Source: Bisbaumannia pacifica
GTDB taxonomy: Bacteria > Pseudomonadota > Gammaproteobacteria > Pseudomonadales > Halomonadaceae
Length of the DNA: 64,000 bases
Assembly: GCF_007989625.1 (NCBI RefSeq)
Contig: NZ_BJUK01000005.1
Coordinates: forward strand, 1-64,000
Reading direction: 5' to 3'
In this document: positions 1 to 9,309 of the stretch, in pieces
Numbering within the stretch: position 1 is the stretch's first letter
Layout of the letters: each line of letters starts with the position of its first letter
Position numbers and translations under genes: made by a program
The notes under the pieces: generated by a model
Told to the model about the DNA's origin: nothing
Database searches by the model: none
What the model saw: only the letters and a program-made list of their open reading frames with translations

Positions 1-30
1 GTTGCCGCCATCCTTGTTGCCGCCCTAGTC

Positions 31-1041
31 TCACTCTTTGAGGGCCCGGGCACACTCCCCCACCAGCTCGGGGCCTCGATAGATAAAGCCCGAATAGAGC
101 TGCACCAGGTCCGCCCCCGCCTCGCGCTTGGCCAGCGCCGCCTCGCCGCTGTCGATGCCGCCAACGCCGATGATCGGCATCTCCGGCAGGCGACGACGCA
201 GTTCGCGAATCACCGTGTTCGAGGCCTCGAAGACCGGTCGCCCGGAGAGCCCACCCTGCTCGTCGCCGTGCGCCAGCCCCGCCACCGCCTCCCGGGCGAT
301 GGTGGTATTGGTGGCGATCACCGCATCGATGGCGTTGTCGGCCAGGGCCTTGGCCACCAGCCCCACCTCGTCGACGCTCATGTCCGGAGCGATCTTCACC
401 GCCAGCGGCACCCGACGGCCACTCGCCTCGTCCAGGCGCCGCCCCTCCTCACGCAGGGCGCCCAGCAGGGCATCCAACTGTTCGCCGAACTGCAGGTTGC
501 GCAGCCCCGGCGTATTGGGCGAGGAGATATTGACGGTGATGTAGTGGGCATGGGCATGCACCTTGCCCAGGCAGGTCAGGTAGTCGTCCACCGCCTTCTC
601 CACCGGGGTGGTGAGGTTCTTGCCGATATTGATGCCGATCACCCCGTCATAGCGGCTCGCCTTGACTCGCGCCACCAGGTGATCGACGCCGGCGTTATTG
701 AACCCCATGCGATTGATGATGGCGCCGGCCTCGGGCAGGCGGAAAAGCCGCGGCCGGGGATTACCGTCCTGGGGCCTGGGGGTCACGGTGCCCACCTCGA
801 CGAAGCCGAAGCCCAAGGCTCCCAGGGCATCCAGGTGATCGGCATTCTTGTCGAGGCCCGCGGCCAGGCCCACCCGATTGGGAAAACGCAGCCCCATCAG
901 CTCCACCGGGTCATCCACCCGTGTCCCGGCGAGGCGCCGGGCCAGCCCCAGGCCATTGGCCAGATCGAGCCCCTTGAGGGCCAGGCCATGGGCGGTTTCC
1001 GGATCGAGACGAAAGAGCAGCGAGCGGGCCAGGGCGTACAT
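31..1041 (-). CDS. pyrD: Dihydroorotate dehydrogenase (quinone), class 2
   Basis: Oxidises dihydroorotate to orotate in pyrimidine synthesis, passing electrons to membrane quinone. The N-terminal stretch before about residue 40 is the membrane-associating extension typical of class 2 enzymes. Family motifs are visible: [27 protein letters not shown] (with the catalytic Ser of class 2) and GVGGI near the C-terminus for FMN phosphate binding. The frame stays open 14 codons further upstream, but I chose the ATG at 1041: it gives the usual 336-residue length and has GAGGA seven bases upstream. A TATAAT box lies about 30 bases before this start. The gene is monocistronic on the minus strand, just after the gdhB terminator. 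Confidence 0.95.
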   Translation of the reverse strand: MYALARSLLFRLDPETAHGLALKGLDLANGLGLARRLAGTRVDDPVELMGLRFPNRVGLAAGLDKNADHLDALGALGFGFVEVGTVTPRPQDGNPRPRLFRLPEAGAIINRMGFNNAGVDHLVARVKASRYDGVIGINIGKNLTTPVEKAVDDYLTCLGKVHAHAHYITVNISSPNTPGLRNLQFGEQLDALLGALREEGRRLDEASGRRVPLAVKIAPDMSVDEVGLVAKALADNAIDAVIATNTTIAREAVAGLAHGDEQGGLSGRPVFEASNTVIRELRRRLPEMPIIGVGGIDSGEAALAKREAGADLVQLYSGFIYRGPELVGECARALKE

Positions 1042-1071
1042 GGGAATCCTCGGGTGGATGAGCGGCGCCGC

Positions 1072-1077
1072 ATTATA
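1072..1077 (-). promoter_or_regulatory. Probable -10 box of the pyrD promoter
   Basis: On the minus strand this reads TATAAT, 31-36 bases before the chosen pyrD ATG. No good -35 hexamer is visible at 16-18 bases. The box sits immediately after the gdhB terminator hairpin, which fits an independent pyrD promoter. Confidence 0.5.
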
Positions 1078-1091
1078 GCCCAAGGGACCCG

Positions 1092-1127
1092 AAAACGACG
1101 AACCCCGCCAGGGGGCGGGGTTCGTCG
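1092..1127 (-). terminator. Rho-independent terminator of gdhB
   Basis: A perfect 14-bp stem (1096-1109 with 1114-1127) closes a 4-nt loop and is followed on the minus strand by TTTT. It lies 20 bases past the glutamate dehydrogenase stop codon and directly upstream of the pyrD promoter. Confidence 0.85.
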
Positions 1128-1146
1128 GGGTGGTGAACGATGACCG

Positions 1147-4100
1147 TCAGTCGTGACGACTCTCGGCCAGGTCGACCAGCTCACGGATGGCCACGGCGAA
1201 CAGCGGGAAGCTAACCTGGCTGCCGGAGCGCACCTCACCGAGCAGGCCACACCAGCGACGATAGAGGCTATCGTGGCGCTGTACCCACTGCTCGACCCGG
1301 GCCTCCATCTCCCGCGGCGCATCCTCCAGTTGCAGCACCGCCACGGTGAGGGCCAGCTGCTGACGATCCAGGTCGTCGCGGAAGGTCTCGCGGGCCTGGG
1401 CCTGCCAGCCATCGCGGACCTCCAGGGCATTGATCTGCTCGATCATCCACGGCAGCTCGAGGCGGTGACCCACCTCGTAGTAGGCCTCGGCAACCCGCTG
1501 GATCTTCTCACCGGAGAGCTTGGCCGCCTCGATGATGCCGAGGCCGGCATAGAGGCTGTTGGCCGCCGCCACGGCACTGGCCAGGGCCTCGGGCACGCCG
1601 GCCGCCACCAGCTCGTCGCGGCGCGCCTGCCAGGCGGCCAGTTCATCGCCGCGCAGCCGCTTGCCGAGGCTCTCCTGGAGCTGGGCCAGGCGCGGTGCGA
1701 AGTGGGCGATGCTGTCCTTGGTGGTCATGCCGCTGCGCTGACGCAGGAACCAGCGGGTGGCGCGACGCAGCAGACGCATCAGGTCGATCATCATGGCGTA
1801 CTGGACGCGGCTCGGCACCTGGTTGTCCAGGGCCTCCACCTGCTCCCAGAGGCCGCTCAGATTGAAGCTGTCCCGGGCGATGATATAGGCGCGGGCGATA
1901 TCGGCGCGCTTGGCCCCGGTGGTATCCATCAACCGGCGTACGAAGACGATGCCCATATGATCCACCAGATCATTGGCGATCTGGGTGGCGACGATCTCGC
2001 GCTTCAGCTTGTGCTCGTACATGCTCTCCTTGAAGCGCTCCACCAGAACCGTCGGGAAGATCCGCTCCAGGTGCTGCTGGATATAGGGATCATCCGGCAC
2101 CTCGGAATCGATCAGGTCCCCCTTGAGAACCATCTTGGAATAGGAGATCAGCACCGACAGCTCCGGCAGGGTCAGCCCCTCGTCGGCATTGGAGCGCTCC
2201 AGCAGGGTCTCGTCATCGGGCAGGAACTCCAGTTCCCGATCCAGTTGGCCGTTCGCTTCCAGCTCGGAGATAAAGCGCCGGTAGGGCCCCATGCCCTCCT
2301 TGGAGAGGATCTCGGCCAGGGAGAGCGCCTGGGTCTGCTGGTAGTTGTCGCGCAACACCAGACGCGAGACGTCCTCGGTCATCTCCGCCAACAGCTGATT
2401 GCGCTGCTTGTCGGTCATGTCGCCGCTCTTGACGATATCGTCGAGCAGGATCTTGATATTGACCTCGTGGTCGGAGCAGTTGACCCCGCCGGCGTTGTCG
2501 ATGAAGTCGGTATTGACGCGTACCCCGGCCTTGGCGGCCTCCATGCGACCACGCTGGGTCAGGCCCAGGTTGCCGCCTTCGCCCACCACCCGGCAGCGCA
2601 GCTCGCCGCCATTGATGCGCAGGGCGTCGTTGGCCTTGTCGCCCACCTCGGCATCGCTCTCGCTGGCAGCCTTCACATAAGTACCGATGCCGCCGTTCCA
2701 GATCAGGTCCACTGGCGACTTGAGCATGGCGCGGATCAGGTCATTGGGTGCCAGCTTGTCTTCCGCGATGCCGAAGACCGCCTTCATTTCCGGGGTGATG
2801 GCGATGGACTTGGCGCTGCGCTTGAAGATGCCGCCGCCCTTGGAGATCAGGCTGGCGTCGTAATCTTCCCAGCTCGAGCGGGGCAGCGCGAAGAGGCGCT
2901 GACGCTCGGCGAAGGAGCTGGCCGCATCCGGGCTCGGGTCGACGAAGATATGCAGGTGGTTGAAGGCGCCCACCAGGCGAATCTTGTCGGAGAGCAGCAT
3001 GCCGTTGCCGAAGACGTCGCCGCCCATGTCGCCGATGCCCACCACGCTGAACTCGTCGGCCTGGGTATTGACGCCCAGTTCGCGGAAGTGGCGCTTCACC
3101 GACTCCCAGGCGCCCTTGGCGGTGATGCCCATCTTCTTGTGGTCATAGCCATTGGCCCCGCCGGAGGCGAAGGCATCGCCCAGCCAGTGGCCATACTCGG
3201 CGGAGATCTCGTTGGCGATGTCCGAGAAGGTCGCGGTGCCCTTGTCGGCGGCCACCACCAGGTAGGGGTCGTCGTCATCGTGACGCACCACGTCCACGGG
3301 GGGCACGATCTCGGCGCCATCCAGGTTGTCGGTGACATCCAGCAGGGCGCGGATAAAGGTCTTGTAACAGGCGATGCCCTCGGCCTGGATGGCATCCCGG
3401 TCGCCCTCGGGCAGGCGCTTGCAGACGAAGCCGCCCTTGGCCCCCACCGGCACGATCACCGAGTTCTTGACCTGCTGGGCCTTGACCAGGCCGAGCACCT
3501 CGGTGCGGAAGTCCTCGCGGCGATCCGACCAGCGCAGCCCGCCCCGGGCGACCTTGCCACCGCGCAGGTGAACGCCCTCGACCCGCGGCGAGTAGACGAA
3601 GATCTCGAAGGCCGGACGCGGCTTGGGCATGTCCGGCACCTGGCTGGGATCCAGCTTGTAGGCGATGTACTCCTTGTAGTCGCCGTCGGCGCCGCGCTGA
3701 TAATAGTTGGTGCGCAGGGTGGCCTGTATCAGGGCGATATAGCGACGCAGCAGCAGGTCGTCATTGAGGCTGGCCACGTCGTCCAGCAGTGCCTGGAGAC
3801 GTGCCACGCAGGCCTCGCTCTCGCGCTCCCGCACTGCTTCCTGCTGCTCCGGGTCGAAGCGCAGTTCGAACAGGCTCACCAGCTCACGGGTGATCTCCGG
3901 GTAGCTGGCCAGGGTATTGGCGATATAGAACTGCGACAGGCCGAAGCGAATCTGTTTCAGGTAGCGGGCATAGGCGCGCAGCATGGCCACCTCGCGCCAG
4001 CTCAGGTTGGCGCCGATCACCAGGCGGTTGAAGGCGTCATTGTCGGCCTGCCCGTCCCAGATGCGCTTGAAGGCCTCGACGAAGGGCTCACGCATCTCCT

Positions 4101-5985
4101 GGAGATTGACCACTTCGCTGCCGTGATGCTCCAGGTTGAAGTCATGGATCCAGTAGTCGCCCTTGGGCGAGGCGATCTCGTAGGGGCGCTCGCCGATCAC
4201 CCGCAGTCCCAGATTTTCCATCACCGGCAGCACGTCGGAAAGCGGGATCGGCTGGTCCTTGTGGAACAGCTTGAGGTTGACCCCGTCGACGTCCTCCTCC
4301 ACCAGGCGATAGAGGGAAAGGGAGAGCGGTGCACCGCCCTCCACCTCACCGAGGTGATGGATATCGTAGACGGCGGTACGCGCGGAAAAATCCTCCCGAT
4401 AGCTGGCCGGGAAAGCATCACGGTAGTCGTCCATCAGGCGGTTGGCCTGCTCCTCACCGAAGCCCTCCACCATGGCGGCCTGGAGGTCATCGTTCCAGCT
4501 GCGCGCCAGTTGGGTCACCTTCTGCTCCAGGCGCTCCAGATCATAGCCGACCGGCTCATCGCCATTGAAGCGCAGGATCAGCTGGATACGCGCCAGCACC
4601 GACTCGGAGAGGTGAGTATTGAAGTCGCCGAAGGTGGCGTCCAGCTCCTCGCAGAGCATGGTCTGGATGCGCACCCGCAGGTCGGTGGAGAAGACATCCC
4701 GCGGCACGAAGACCAGGCAGGAGTAGAACTTACCGAAGCGGTCCTCGCGGACGAAGAGGCGCACCCGGCGCCGCTCGCGGATATTGAGGATGCCCAGGGT
4801 GGTCCGGGTCAGCTCCTCGATACTGATCTGGAAGAGGTCGTCGCGGGGATAGACGTTGAGAATCTGGCGCAGCTGATGGCCATCGTGCGCCTTGGGATTG
4901 ACCCCGGCGGCCTTCATCACCGCCCCGATCTTGCGTCGCAGCACCGGAATATGCCGCGGCGAGTCGTTGTAGACGGTGGCAGTAAACAGGCCCAGGAAAC
5001 GGCGCTCACCGATCACCTTGCCCTGATCGTCGTAGCGATCGATGGAAATGTAATCCGGATAGGAGGGACGGTGCACCCGGGCATGGTAGGCACTCTTGGC
5101 GAAGGAGAGCAGCTCCGGGATCAGCACATAGTGATCGTCCTCGACGCCCTGATCGTTATGGATACGCTCCTGATAGCGAGGCGCATCGAGCCTGAAGACC
5201 CCCAGCTCGCTGCCCTTGCGCTTGGTCAGTTGCTCCTGCCCCTTCTTGCTGACCACCTCGTACTCGTCGCAGCCGAGGAAGGTGAAGTTGTCGTCCAGCA
5301 GCCACTCCAGGAAGGCGATGGCCTCCTGGTGATCGGCGGGATCGACCTGCTCGGGACGCGTCGCCTTGAGCTCCTCGAGGGCCGCACGCACCTGGTCGCG
5401 CATCGGCTCGAAGTCACCGACCGCGGTGCGCACGTCACGCAGCACCTCTTGCAGACCGGCCTCGATATCGGCCAGCAGCTCGGGATCGGAGTGGCGATCG
5501 ATCTCGATGACGATCAGCGATTCGCGCCCTTCGGGGGCCTTGGCATCCTGAGGGTGCGCCAATCGCTTGACCTGATGCTTGGCGTCCCGTTCCACCGCCA
5601 GCACCAGGTTATGGATGGCATGCAGGGTAATGCCGCGGCGATTGAGCTCGATACGCACCGAGTCCACCAGGAAGGGCATGTCCTGGTGCAACACCCCGAC
5701 CACGGTATGCAGGGACTGCCAGCCATGCTCCTGATAGTCGGGGTTGAAGACCCGCACCTTGGGAGCCTTGACGTCGTGCTCCTGGACGAAGTGCCAGGTC
5801 GACAGGGTCGCGCCGTAAAGGTCGTCGAGGCGCCGCTCGGCCAGGTCGGCGAAGGGCACATTGGCATAGAAGAGTTCGGCGAAATCGGCGATCACCGCCA
5901 CCTTGTCTTCGGGGAGACGCTTGGTGAGCTGCTCCTTCAACTGAGCGAGAAATTCCTGTTTGCCATCGATCACGACGTGTTGCAT
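1147..5985 (-). CDS. gdhB: NAD-specific glutamate dehydrogenase, large (180-kDa) type
   Basis: Catabolic enzyme that deaminates glutamate to 2-oxoglutarate with NAD. At 1612 residues it has the length of the large GDH class known from Pseudomonas and Streptomyces, and is not the 450-residue hexameric type. A long N-terminal regulatory region of about 700 residues, with ACT-like segments, precedes the catalytic core. Core signatures include GGLRWSDRREDFRTE, VPVGAKGGFVCK (substrate-binding Lys), GIGDMGGDVFGNGML and NGGIGTY. The ATG follows GAGGTGATGG, a good ribosome-binding site. It is monocistronic, bounded by trmA upstream and by its own strong terminator. A frame open for 1638 codons on the other strand is a composition shadow. 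Confidence 0.95.
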   Translation of the reverse strand: MQHVVIDGKQEFLAQLKEQLTKRLPEDKVAVIADFAELFYANVPFADLAERRLDDLYGATLSTWHFVQEHDVKAPKVRVFNPDYQEHGWQSLHTVVGVLHQDMPFLVDSVRIELNRRGITLHAIHNLVLAVERDAKHQVKRLAHPQDAKAPEGRESLIVIEIDRHSDPELLADIEAGLQEVLRDVRTAVGDFEPMRDQVRAALEELKATRPEQVDPADHQEAIAFLEWLLDDNFTFLGCDEYEVVSKKGQEQLTKRKGSELGVFRLDAPRYQERIHNDQGVEDDHYVLIPELLSFAKSAYHARVHRPSYPDYISIDRYDDQGKVIGERRFLGLFTATVYNDSPRHIPVLRRKIGAVMKAAGVNPKAHDGHQLRQILNVYPRDDLFQISIEELTRTTLGILNIRERRRVRLFVREDRFGKFYSCLVFVPRDVFSTDLRVRIQTMLCEELDATFGDFNTHLSESVLARIQLILRFNGDEPVGYDLERLEQKVTQLARSWNDDLQAAMVEGFGEEQANRLMDDYRDAFPASYREDFSARTAVYDIHHLGEVEGGAPLSLSLYRLVEEDVDGVNLKLFHKDQPIPLSDVLPVMENLGLRVIGERPYEIASPKGDYWIHDFNLEHHGSEVVNLQEMREPFVEAFKRIWDGQADNDAFNRLVIGANLSWREVAMLRAYARYLKQIRFGLSQFYIANTLASYPEITRELVSLFELRFDPEQQEAVRERESEACVARLQALLDDVASLNDDLLLRRYIALIQATLRTNYYQRGADGDYKEYIAYKLDPSQVPDMPKPRPAFEIFVYSPRVEGVHLRGGKVARGGLRWSDRREDFRTEVLGLVKAQQVKNSVIVPVGAKGGFVCKRLPEGDRDAIQAEGIACYKTFIRALLDVTDNLDGAEIVPPVDVVRHDDDDPYLVVAADKGTATFSDIANEISAEYGHWLGDAFASGGANGYDHKKMGITAKGAWESVKRHFRELGVNTQADEFSVVGIGDMGGDVFGNGMLLSDKIRLVGAFNHLHIFVDPSPDAASSFAERQRLFALPRSSWEDYDASLISKGGGIFKRSAKSIAITPEMKAVFGIAEDKLAPNDLIRAMLKSPVDLIWNGGIGTYVKAASESDAEVGDKANDALRINGGELRCRVVGEGGNLGLTQRGRMEAAKAGVRVNTDFIDNAGGVNCSDHEVNIKILLDDIVKSGDMTDKQRNQLLAEMTEDVSRLVLRDNYQQTQALSLAEILSKEGMGPYRRFISELEANGQLDRELEFLPDDETLLERSNADEGLTLPELSVLISYSKMVLKGDLIDSEVPDDPYIQQHLERIFPTVLVERFKESMYEHKLKREIVATQIANDLVDHMGIVFVRRLMDTTGAKRADIARAYIIARDSFNLSGLWEQVEALDNQVPSRVQYAMMIDLMRLLRRATRWFLRQRSGMTTKDSIAHFAPRLAQLQESLGKRLRGDELAAWQARRDELVAAGVPEALASAVAAANSLYAGLGIIEAAKLSGEKIQRVAEAYYEVGHRLELPWMIEQINALEVRDGWQAQARETFRDDLDRQQLALTVAVLQLEDAPREMEARVEQWVQRHDSLYRRWCGLLGEVRSGSQVSFPLFAVAIRELVDLAESRHD

Positions 5986-6154
5986 CCATCACCTCGGCTG
6001 CTGTCGGCCTGGGGCCGTCGAATTAGGGTGAAACGCGGCATGCACCGCGTTTACCGAAGGGTACTGTAGCACCCGCCCCGCCCCTATCGAGTTGCACGTT
6101 TTCTCATGGAGCATGTCAGTTGCGCATCATGGCGACGGGCCTCTGCCCTTGACT

Positions 6155-7264
6155 TTAGTCGTCGATGCGCTCGAGCAGCACGCCACACTCACAATGGTGG
6201 GTCCACGGAAACTGATCGAAGAGCGCCATGCGGCGGATGCGGTGGGTTCGGCAGAGCCGCTCCAGATTCTGCTCCAGGGTGTCCGGGTTACAGGAAATAT
6301 AGACGATGCGTTCATAGCCGCTGAGCTGGTCGCAACTGGCCTCGTCGAGGCCGGCCCGGGGCGGGTCCACCAGCACGGTGGAGAAGTCGTAATCGGCCAG
6401 GCCCATCTCGGTGACCCGGCGCCCGCCCTTGTCGCCCTTGAGGGCGGCGCTGAACTCCTCCGCCGACATGCGCCCCACGCTGGCGTTGGCGATGCCGTTG
6501 GCTTCCAGGTTGATGCGGGCCGAGGCCACCGAGGTACGCGAGATCTCGGTGGCCAGCACCCGCCGGAAATTCTCGGCCAGGGCGATGGTGAAATTGCCGT
6601 TACCACAGTAGAGCTCCACCAGGTCGCGGGCCTGGCTGCCACGGGTCACGTCCCGGGCCCAGCCGAGCATGGCGCGGCAGATCTCGGCATTGGGCTGGGT
6701 AAAGCTGTTCTCCACCTGCTGGTAGACGAAGTCGCGCCCCTCCACCGTGAGCCGCTCCCAGACATGGTCGCGCTCGAGCACCAGGCGCTGCTTGCGGGAG
6801 CGGCCGATGATCATCACGCCCAGGGTCTCCTGAAGGCGCCGCGCCTCGGCCTCCCAGGCCTCGTCCAGGGGGCGGTGATAGATCAGGGTCAGCAGCGCCT
6901 CGCCGCTGAGGGTGGTGAGAAATTCCACCTGGAACAGCTTGCGACGCAGCAGCGGCTCATCGCGAATGGCATCCAGCAGCGCCGGCATCAAGGCATTGAT
7001 GCGCCGGCTGGCCACGGGGAAGTCGTCCAGGCGAACCACCGTTTTCTTCTTGGGGTCCTCGGGATCCACCTCGAACATGGCATAGAAGAGGTCATCGCCC
7101 TCATGCCAGAGGCGGAACTCGCAGCGCATGCGGTAGTGGCTGGACGGCGAGGCATGGACCTCCAGCTCGGGAGGCGCGAAACGCGCGAACTGCGCGGTGA
7201 TGCGTTGACGCTTGGCCTCGAGCTGGTCGGCATAGCGCTCGGGGTCGACGACGGGTACGGCCAC
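6155..7264 (-). CDS. trmA: tRNA (uracil-5-)-methyltransferase TrmA
   Basis: Makes 5-methyluridine at position 54 of tRNA (the T of the T-loop) using S-adenosylmethionine. At 369 residues it matches the 366-residue E. coli protein almost end to end. Visible motifs are SHYRMRCEFRLWH, RQVENSFTQPN, the SAM-binding ELYCGNGNFT, FVDPPRAGLD-like VDPPRAGLD, and YISCNPDTL, which carries the catalytic Cys. The C-terminal DQFPWTHHCECGVLL is also typical. It lies 39 bases downstream of murI on the same strand and could be transcribed with it. About 170 bases separate its stop from the gdhB start. Confidence 0.96.
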   Translation of the reverse strand: MAVPVVDPERYADQLEAKRQRITAQFARFAPPELEVHASPSSHYRMRCEFRLWHEGDDLFYAMFEVDPEDPKKKTVVRLDDFPVASRRINALMPALLDAIRDEPLLRRKLFQVEFLTTLSGEALLTLIYHRPLDEAWEAEARRLQETLGVMIIGRSRKQRLVLERDHVWERLTVEGRDFVYQQVENSFTQPNAEICRAMLGWARDVTRGSQARDLVELYCGNGNFTIALAENFRRVLATEISRTSVASARINLEANGIANASVGRMSAEEFSAALKGDKGGRRVTEMGLADYDFSTVLVDPPRAGLDEASCDQLSGYERIVYISCNPDTLEQNLERLCRTHRIRRMALFDQFPWTHHCECGVLLERIDD

Positions 7265-7303
7265 GGGGCCTCCTTTAACGGTGAAATCAAGATGGCGAGA
7301 CGC

Positions 7304-8095
7304 TTAGCGTGCAGCGGCTTCGCTCGGATCGAGGCATTGCGGCGCGGCGAAGCCGACACCGGCCAGGGCGGCGGCGAGCCCCGGTGCCTCGGCGGTGACC
7401 CAGGCCGGCCCTGGCCCCTCGATGATCTGGGGCGCGGGCACCACCTGGGCGACCCGGCGGGCGATGGCCTCGCCAGAGTCGACCCAGGTCACCGGCCGCG
7501 GCGCCGCCCGGTTCAGGGCGTCCCGCAACAGCGGAAAGTGGGTGCAACCCAGCACCAGGGTGTCGAGTTCGGGATCCTCCCAGAGCGGGGCCAGGCAGGC
7601 GGCGATGACCTCCCGGTCCAGGGGCGCCCCGGCCAGATGGCGCTCGGCCTGCACCACCAGGGCATCGGCGGCCAGGCGGTGTACCCGACAGCCGGCGGCA
7701 AAATCGCGAATCAGGCCCAGAGTATAGGGGCGATCGATGGTGGCGGAGGTCGCCAGCAGGGCGATATGACCGCTATGGCTCAGGGCAGCGGCCGGCTTGA
7801 TGGCCGGCACCGTGCCCACCACCGGGACCGATAGCGCTTCGCGCAACGCCGCCAGGGCCAGGGTACTGGCGGTGTTACAGGCCACCACCAGGGCGCTGGG
7901 TCGGGCGGCAGCCACGGCCGCCCGGCAGACCGCGACGATGCGCGCCACCAGCCAGGCGTCGGGCTTGGTGCCGTAGGGCAGCATGGCATTGTCACAGACA
8001 TAGGCCAGGGCCGCCGTGGGCAGGCGGCGGCGAATCGCCGCCGCCACCGAGAGGCCACCGACCCCGGAGTCGAAGATCAGGATGGGACCGCTCAC
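7304..8095 (-). CDS. murI: Glutamate racemase
   Basis: Interconverts L- and D-glutamate to supply D-glutamate for peptidoglycan precursors. The two catalytic cysteines are present: C73 in VVACNTAS and C184 in VLGCTHFPLL. The N-terminal FDSGVGGLSV motif carries the conserved Asp9. Length (263 residues) is normal. The start is a GTG whose bases overlap the TGA stop of the upstream LysR gene (GTGA overlap), which implies translational coupling with that regulator. This LysR-murI pairing is not one I know as a standard operon. Confidence 0.94.
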   Translation of the reverse strand: MSGPILIFDSGVGGLSVAAAIRRRLPTAALAYVCDNAMLPYGTKPDAWLVARIVAVCRAAVAAARPSALVVACNTASTLALAALREALSVPVVGTVPAIKPAAALSHSGHIALLATSATIDRPYTLGLIRDFAAGCRVHRLAADALVVQAERHLAGAPLDREVIAACLAPLWEDPELDTLVLGCTHFPLLRDALNRAAPRPVTWVDSGEAIARRVAQVVPAPQIIEGPGPAWVTAEAPGLAAALAGVGFAAPQCLDPSEAAAR

Positions 8096-8997
8096 CCTCG
8101 CCCTCCCGCCGCTGATGCCTCGAAATAGGCCAGCAAGGCATCCACCAGGACCCGCAGGCGCGCCGGCATCAGCCGCCGCTCGGCATAGATCAGATGCACC
8201 TGCATGGGGGGCGGCGAATAGGCCTCCAGCAAGCGCACCAGACGCCCGCGACGCACCTCCGGCTCGCCGAGGAAAGTTGGCTTGAGCACCAGCCCCATAC
8301 CGCGGGCCGCGGCCTCGATCAGCGCCCGCCCGTTATTGCAGGTCAGTACCGGCCGGAAGCGGACCCGTTCCAGGCGCCCCTCCACCAGGAAATGCCAGCC
8401 GGCGCCGCCCCGCTGCAGGCTGTAGTGCAGGCAGCGGTGACGGCTCAGATCGCGGGGGTGCTCGGGCATACCATGGCGCTCCAGGTAGCCGGGGGCGCCA
8501 TAGAGATGAATCGGCATCGACATTAGCGGCCGGGCGATCAGGCTGGAGTCCTCCAGCTCGCCGATACGCACCACCAGATCGAAGTCTTCCGCCAGGGGAT
8601 CGACGCGACGGTCTTCCAGCACCACCTCGAGCTCGACCGCCGGATGCGCCTCCTCGAAGGCCTGGAGAGCCGGCATCAGCTCGCGCACCCCGAAATCCAG
8701 GGGCGCCGAGAGGCGCAGGCGGCCGCGAATCTCGCCGCGCTGTTCGCCGAGGCTCGCCTCCAGTTCCTGGAGCTCGTCCAGCAGCCGACCGGCACCCTGC
8801 AGGTAGCGTTCGCCCTCGGCGGTCAGTTGCAGGCGACGCGTGGTGCGGGTCAGCAGTCGCACGCCGAGCTCGCCCTCCAGGCGTGCCACCTGCTTGCTGA
8901 CCATGGCATTGGAGAGGTCCAGCTTGCGGGCGCCCCCGGCGAAGCTGCCCGCTTCCACCACGGCGCGAAAGATTTGCATGGCCTGGAGTCGATCCAT
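8092..8997 (-). CDS. LysR-family transcriptional regulator
   Basis: A 301-residue DNA-binding regulator. The N-terminal winged helix-turn-helix runs through MQIFRAVVEAGSF...LSNAMVSKQVARLEGELGVRLLTRTTRRL (about residues 6-55). The substrate-binding domain follows from about residue 90. The sequence resembles the large LysR subgroup that often regulates a neighbouring oxidoreductase, but no target gene is divergent here. I start it at the ATG at 8997 (MDRLQAM); a frame-open Met ten codons upstream is less likely. Its stop overlaps the murI start, so the two are probably co-translated. The effector cannot be told from sequence. Confidence 0.88.
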   Translation of the reverse strand: MDRLQAMQIFRAVVEAGSFAGGARKLDLSNAMVSKQVARLEGELGVRLLTRTTRRLQLTAEGERYLQGAGRLLDELQELEASLGEQRGEIRGRLRLSAPLDFGVRELMPALQAFEEAHPAVELEVVLEDRRVDPLAEDFDLVVRIGELEDSSLIARPLMSMPIHLYGAPGYLERHGMPEHPRDLSRHRCLHYSLQRGGAGWHFLVEGRLERVRFRPVLTCNNGRALIEAAARGMGLVLKPTFLGEPEVRRGRLVRLLEAYSPPPMQVHLIYAERRLMPARLRVLVDALLAYFEASAAGGRG

Positions 8998-9098
8998 CGG
9001 CGAGTTTCCCCTCCCCCCGGTTGGCATAGGGTTGGCATAGGGGAGGCATTCTACCCCAGCCGAGGCCGGGACTTAACGGCGTATTGCTCGGCCACGAC

Positions 9099-9126
9099 AA
9101 ACGCCCAGGCCAAGGCCTGGGCGTTT
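9099..9126 (-). terminator. Terminator downstream of the hemerythrin-like gene
   Basis: A 13-bp perfect stem (9099-9111 with 9114-9126) with its T-rich side on the minus strand. It lies beyond the duplicated 3'-end copies of the hemerythrin-like gene, so transcripts of that gene would include those copies. Confidence 0.7.
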
Positions 9127-9144
9127 CGGCAACGAATCGTGGTA

Positions 9145-9309
9145 TCAGCCCACCGGCTCGGGCGCACCGCGACATTCGGCATCATAAAGAGGCTCGGGAT
9201 AAGCCCACCGGCTCGGGCGCGCCGCGACATTCGGCACCATAAAGAGGCTCGGGATCAGACCACCGGCTCGGGTGCGCCGCGAAATTCGGCATAGAGCTCT
9301 GGATAGGCC
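9145..9309 (-). repeat. Three tandem 55-bp units: 3' end of the hemerythrin-like gene and two extra copies
   Basis: The genuine gene end is the unit at 9255-9309. Two further units follow downstream on the minus strand at 9200-9254 and 9145-9199, with exactly 55-bp spacing. The two outer copies are nearly identical to each other. They differ from the gene copy by substitutions and a small indel, but keep the bases that encode the gene's last residues (the AEFRGAPEPV stretch and stop region). They lie after the TGA stop and are not translated as part of the protein. Confidence 0.9.

Noticed and set aside
1153-6069. A 1638-codon open frame opposite the glutamate dehydrogenase gene
   Set aside because: It is an antisense shadow produced by high GC at third codon positions; the translation is low-complexity (Gly/Leu/His/Gln-rich) and has no recognisable domain.
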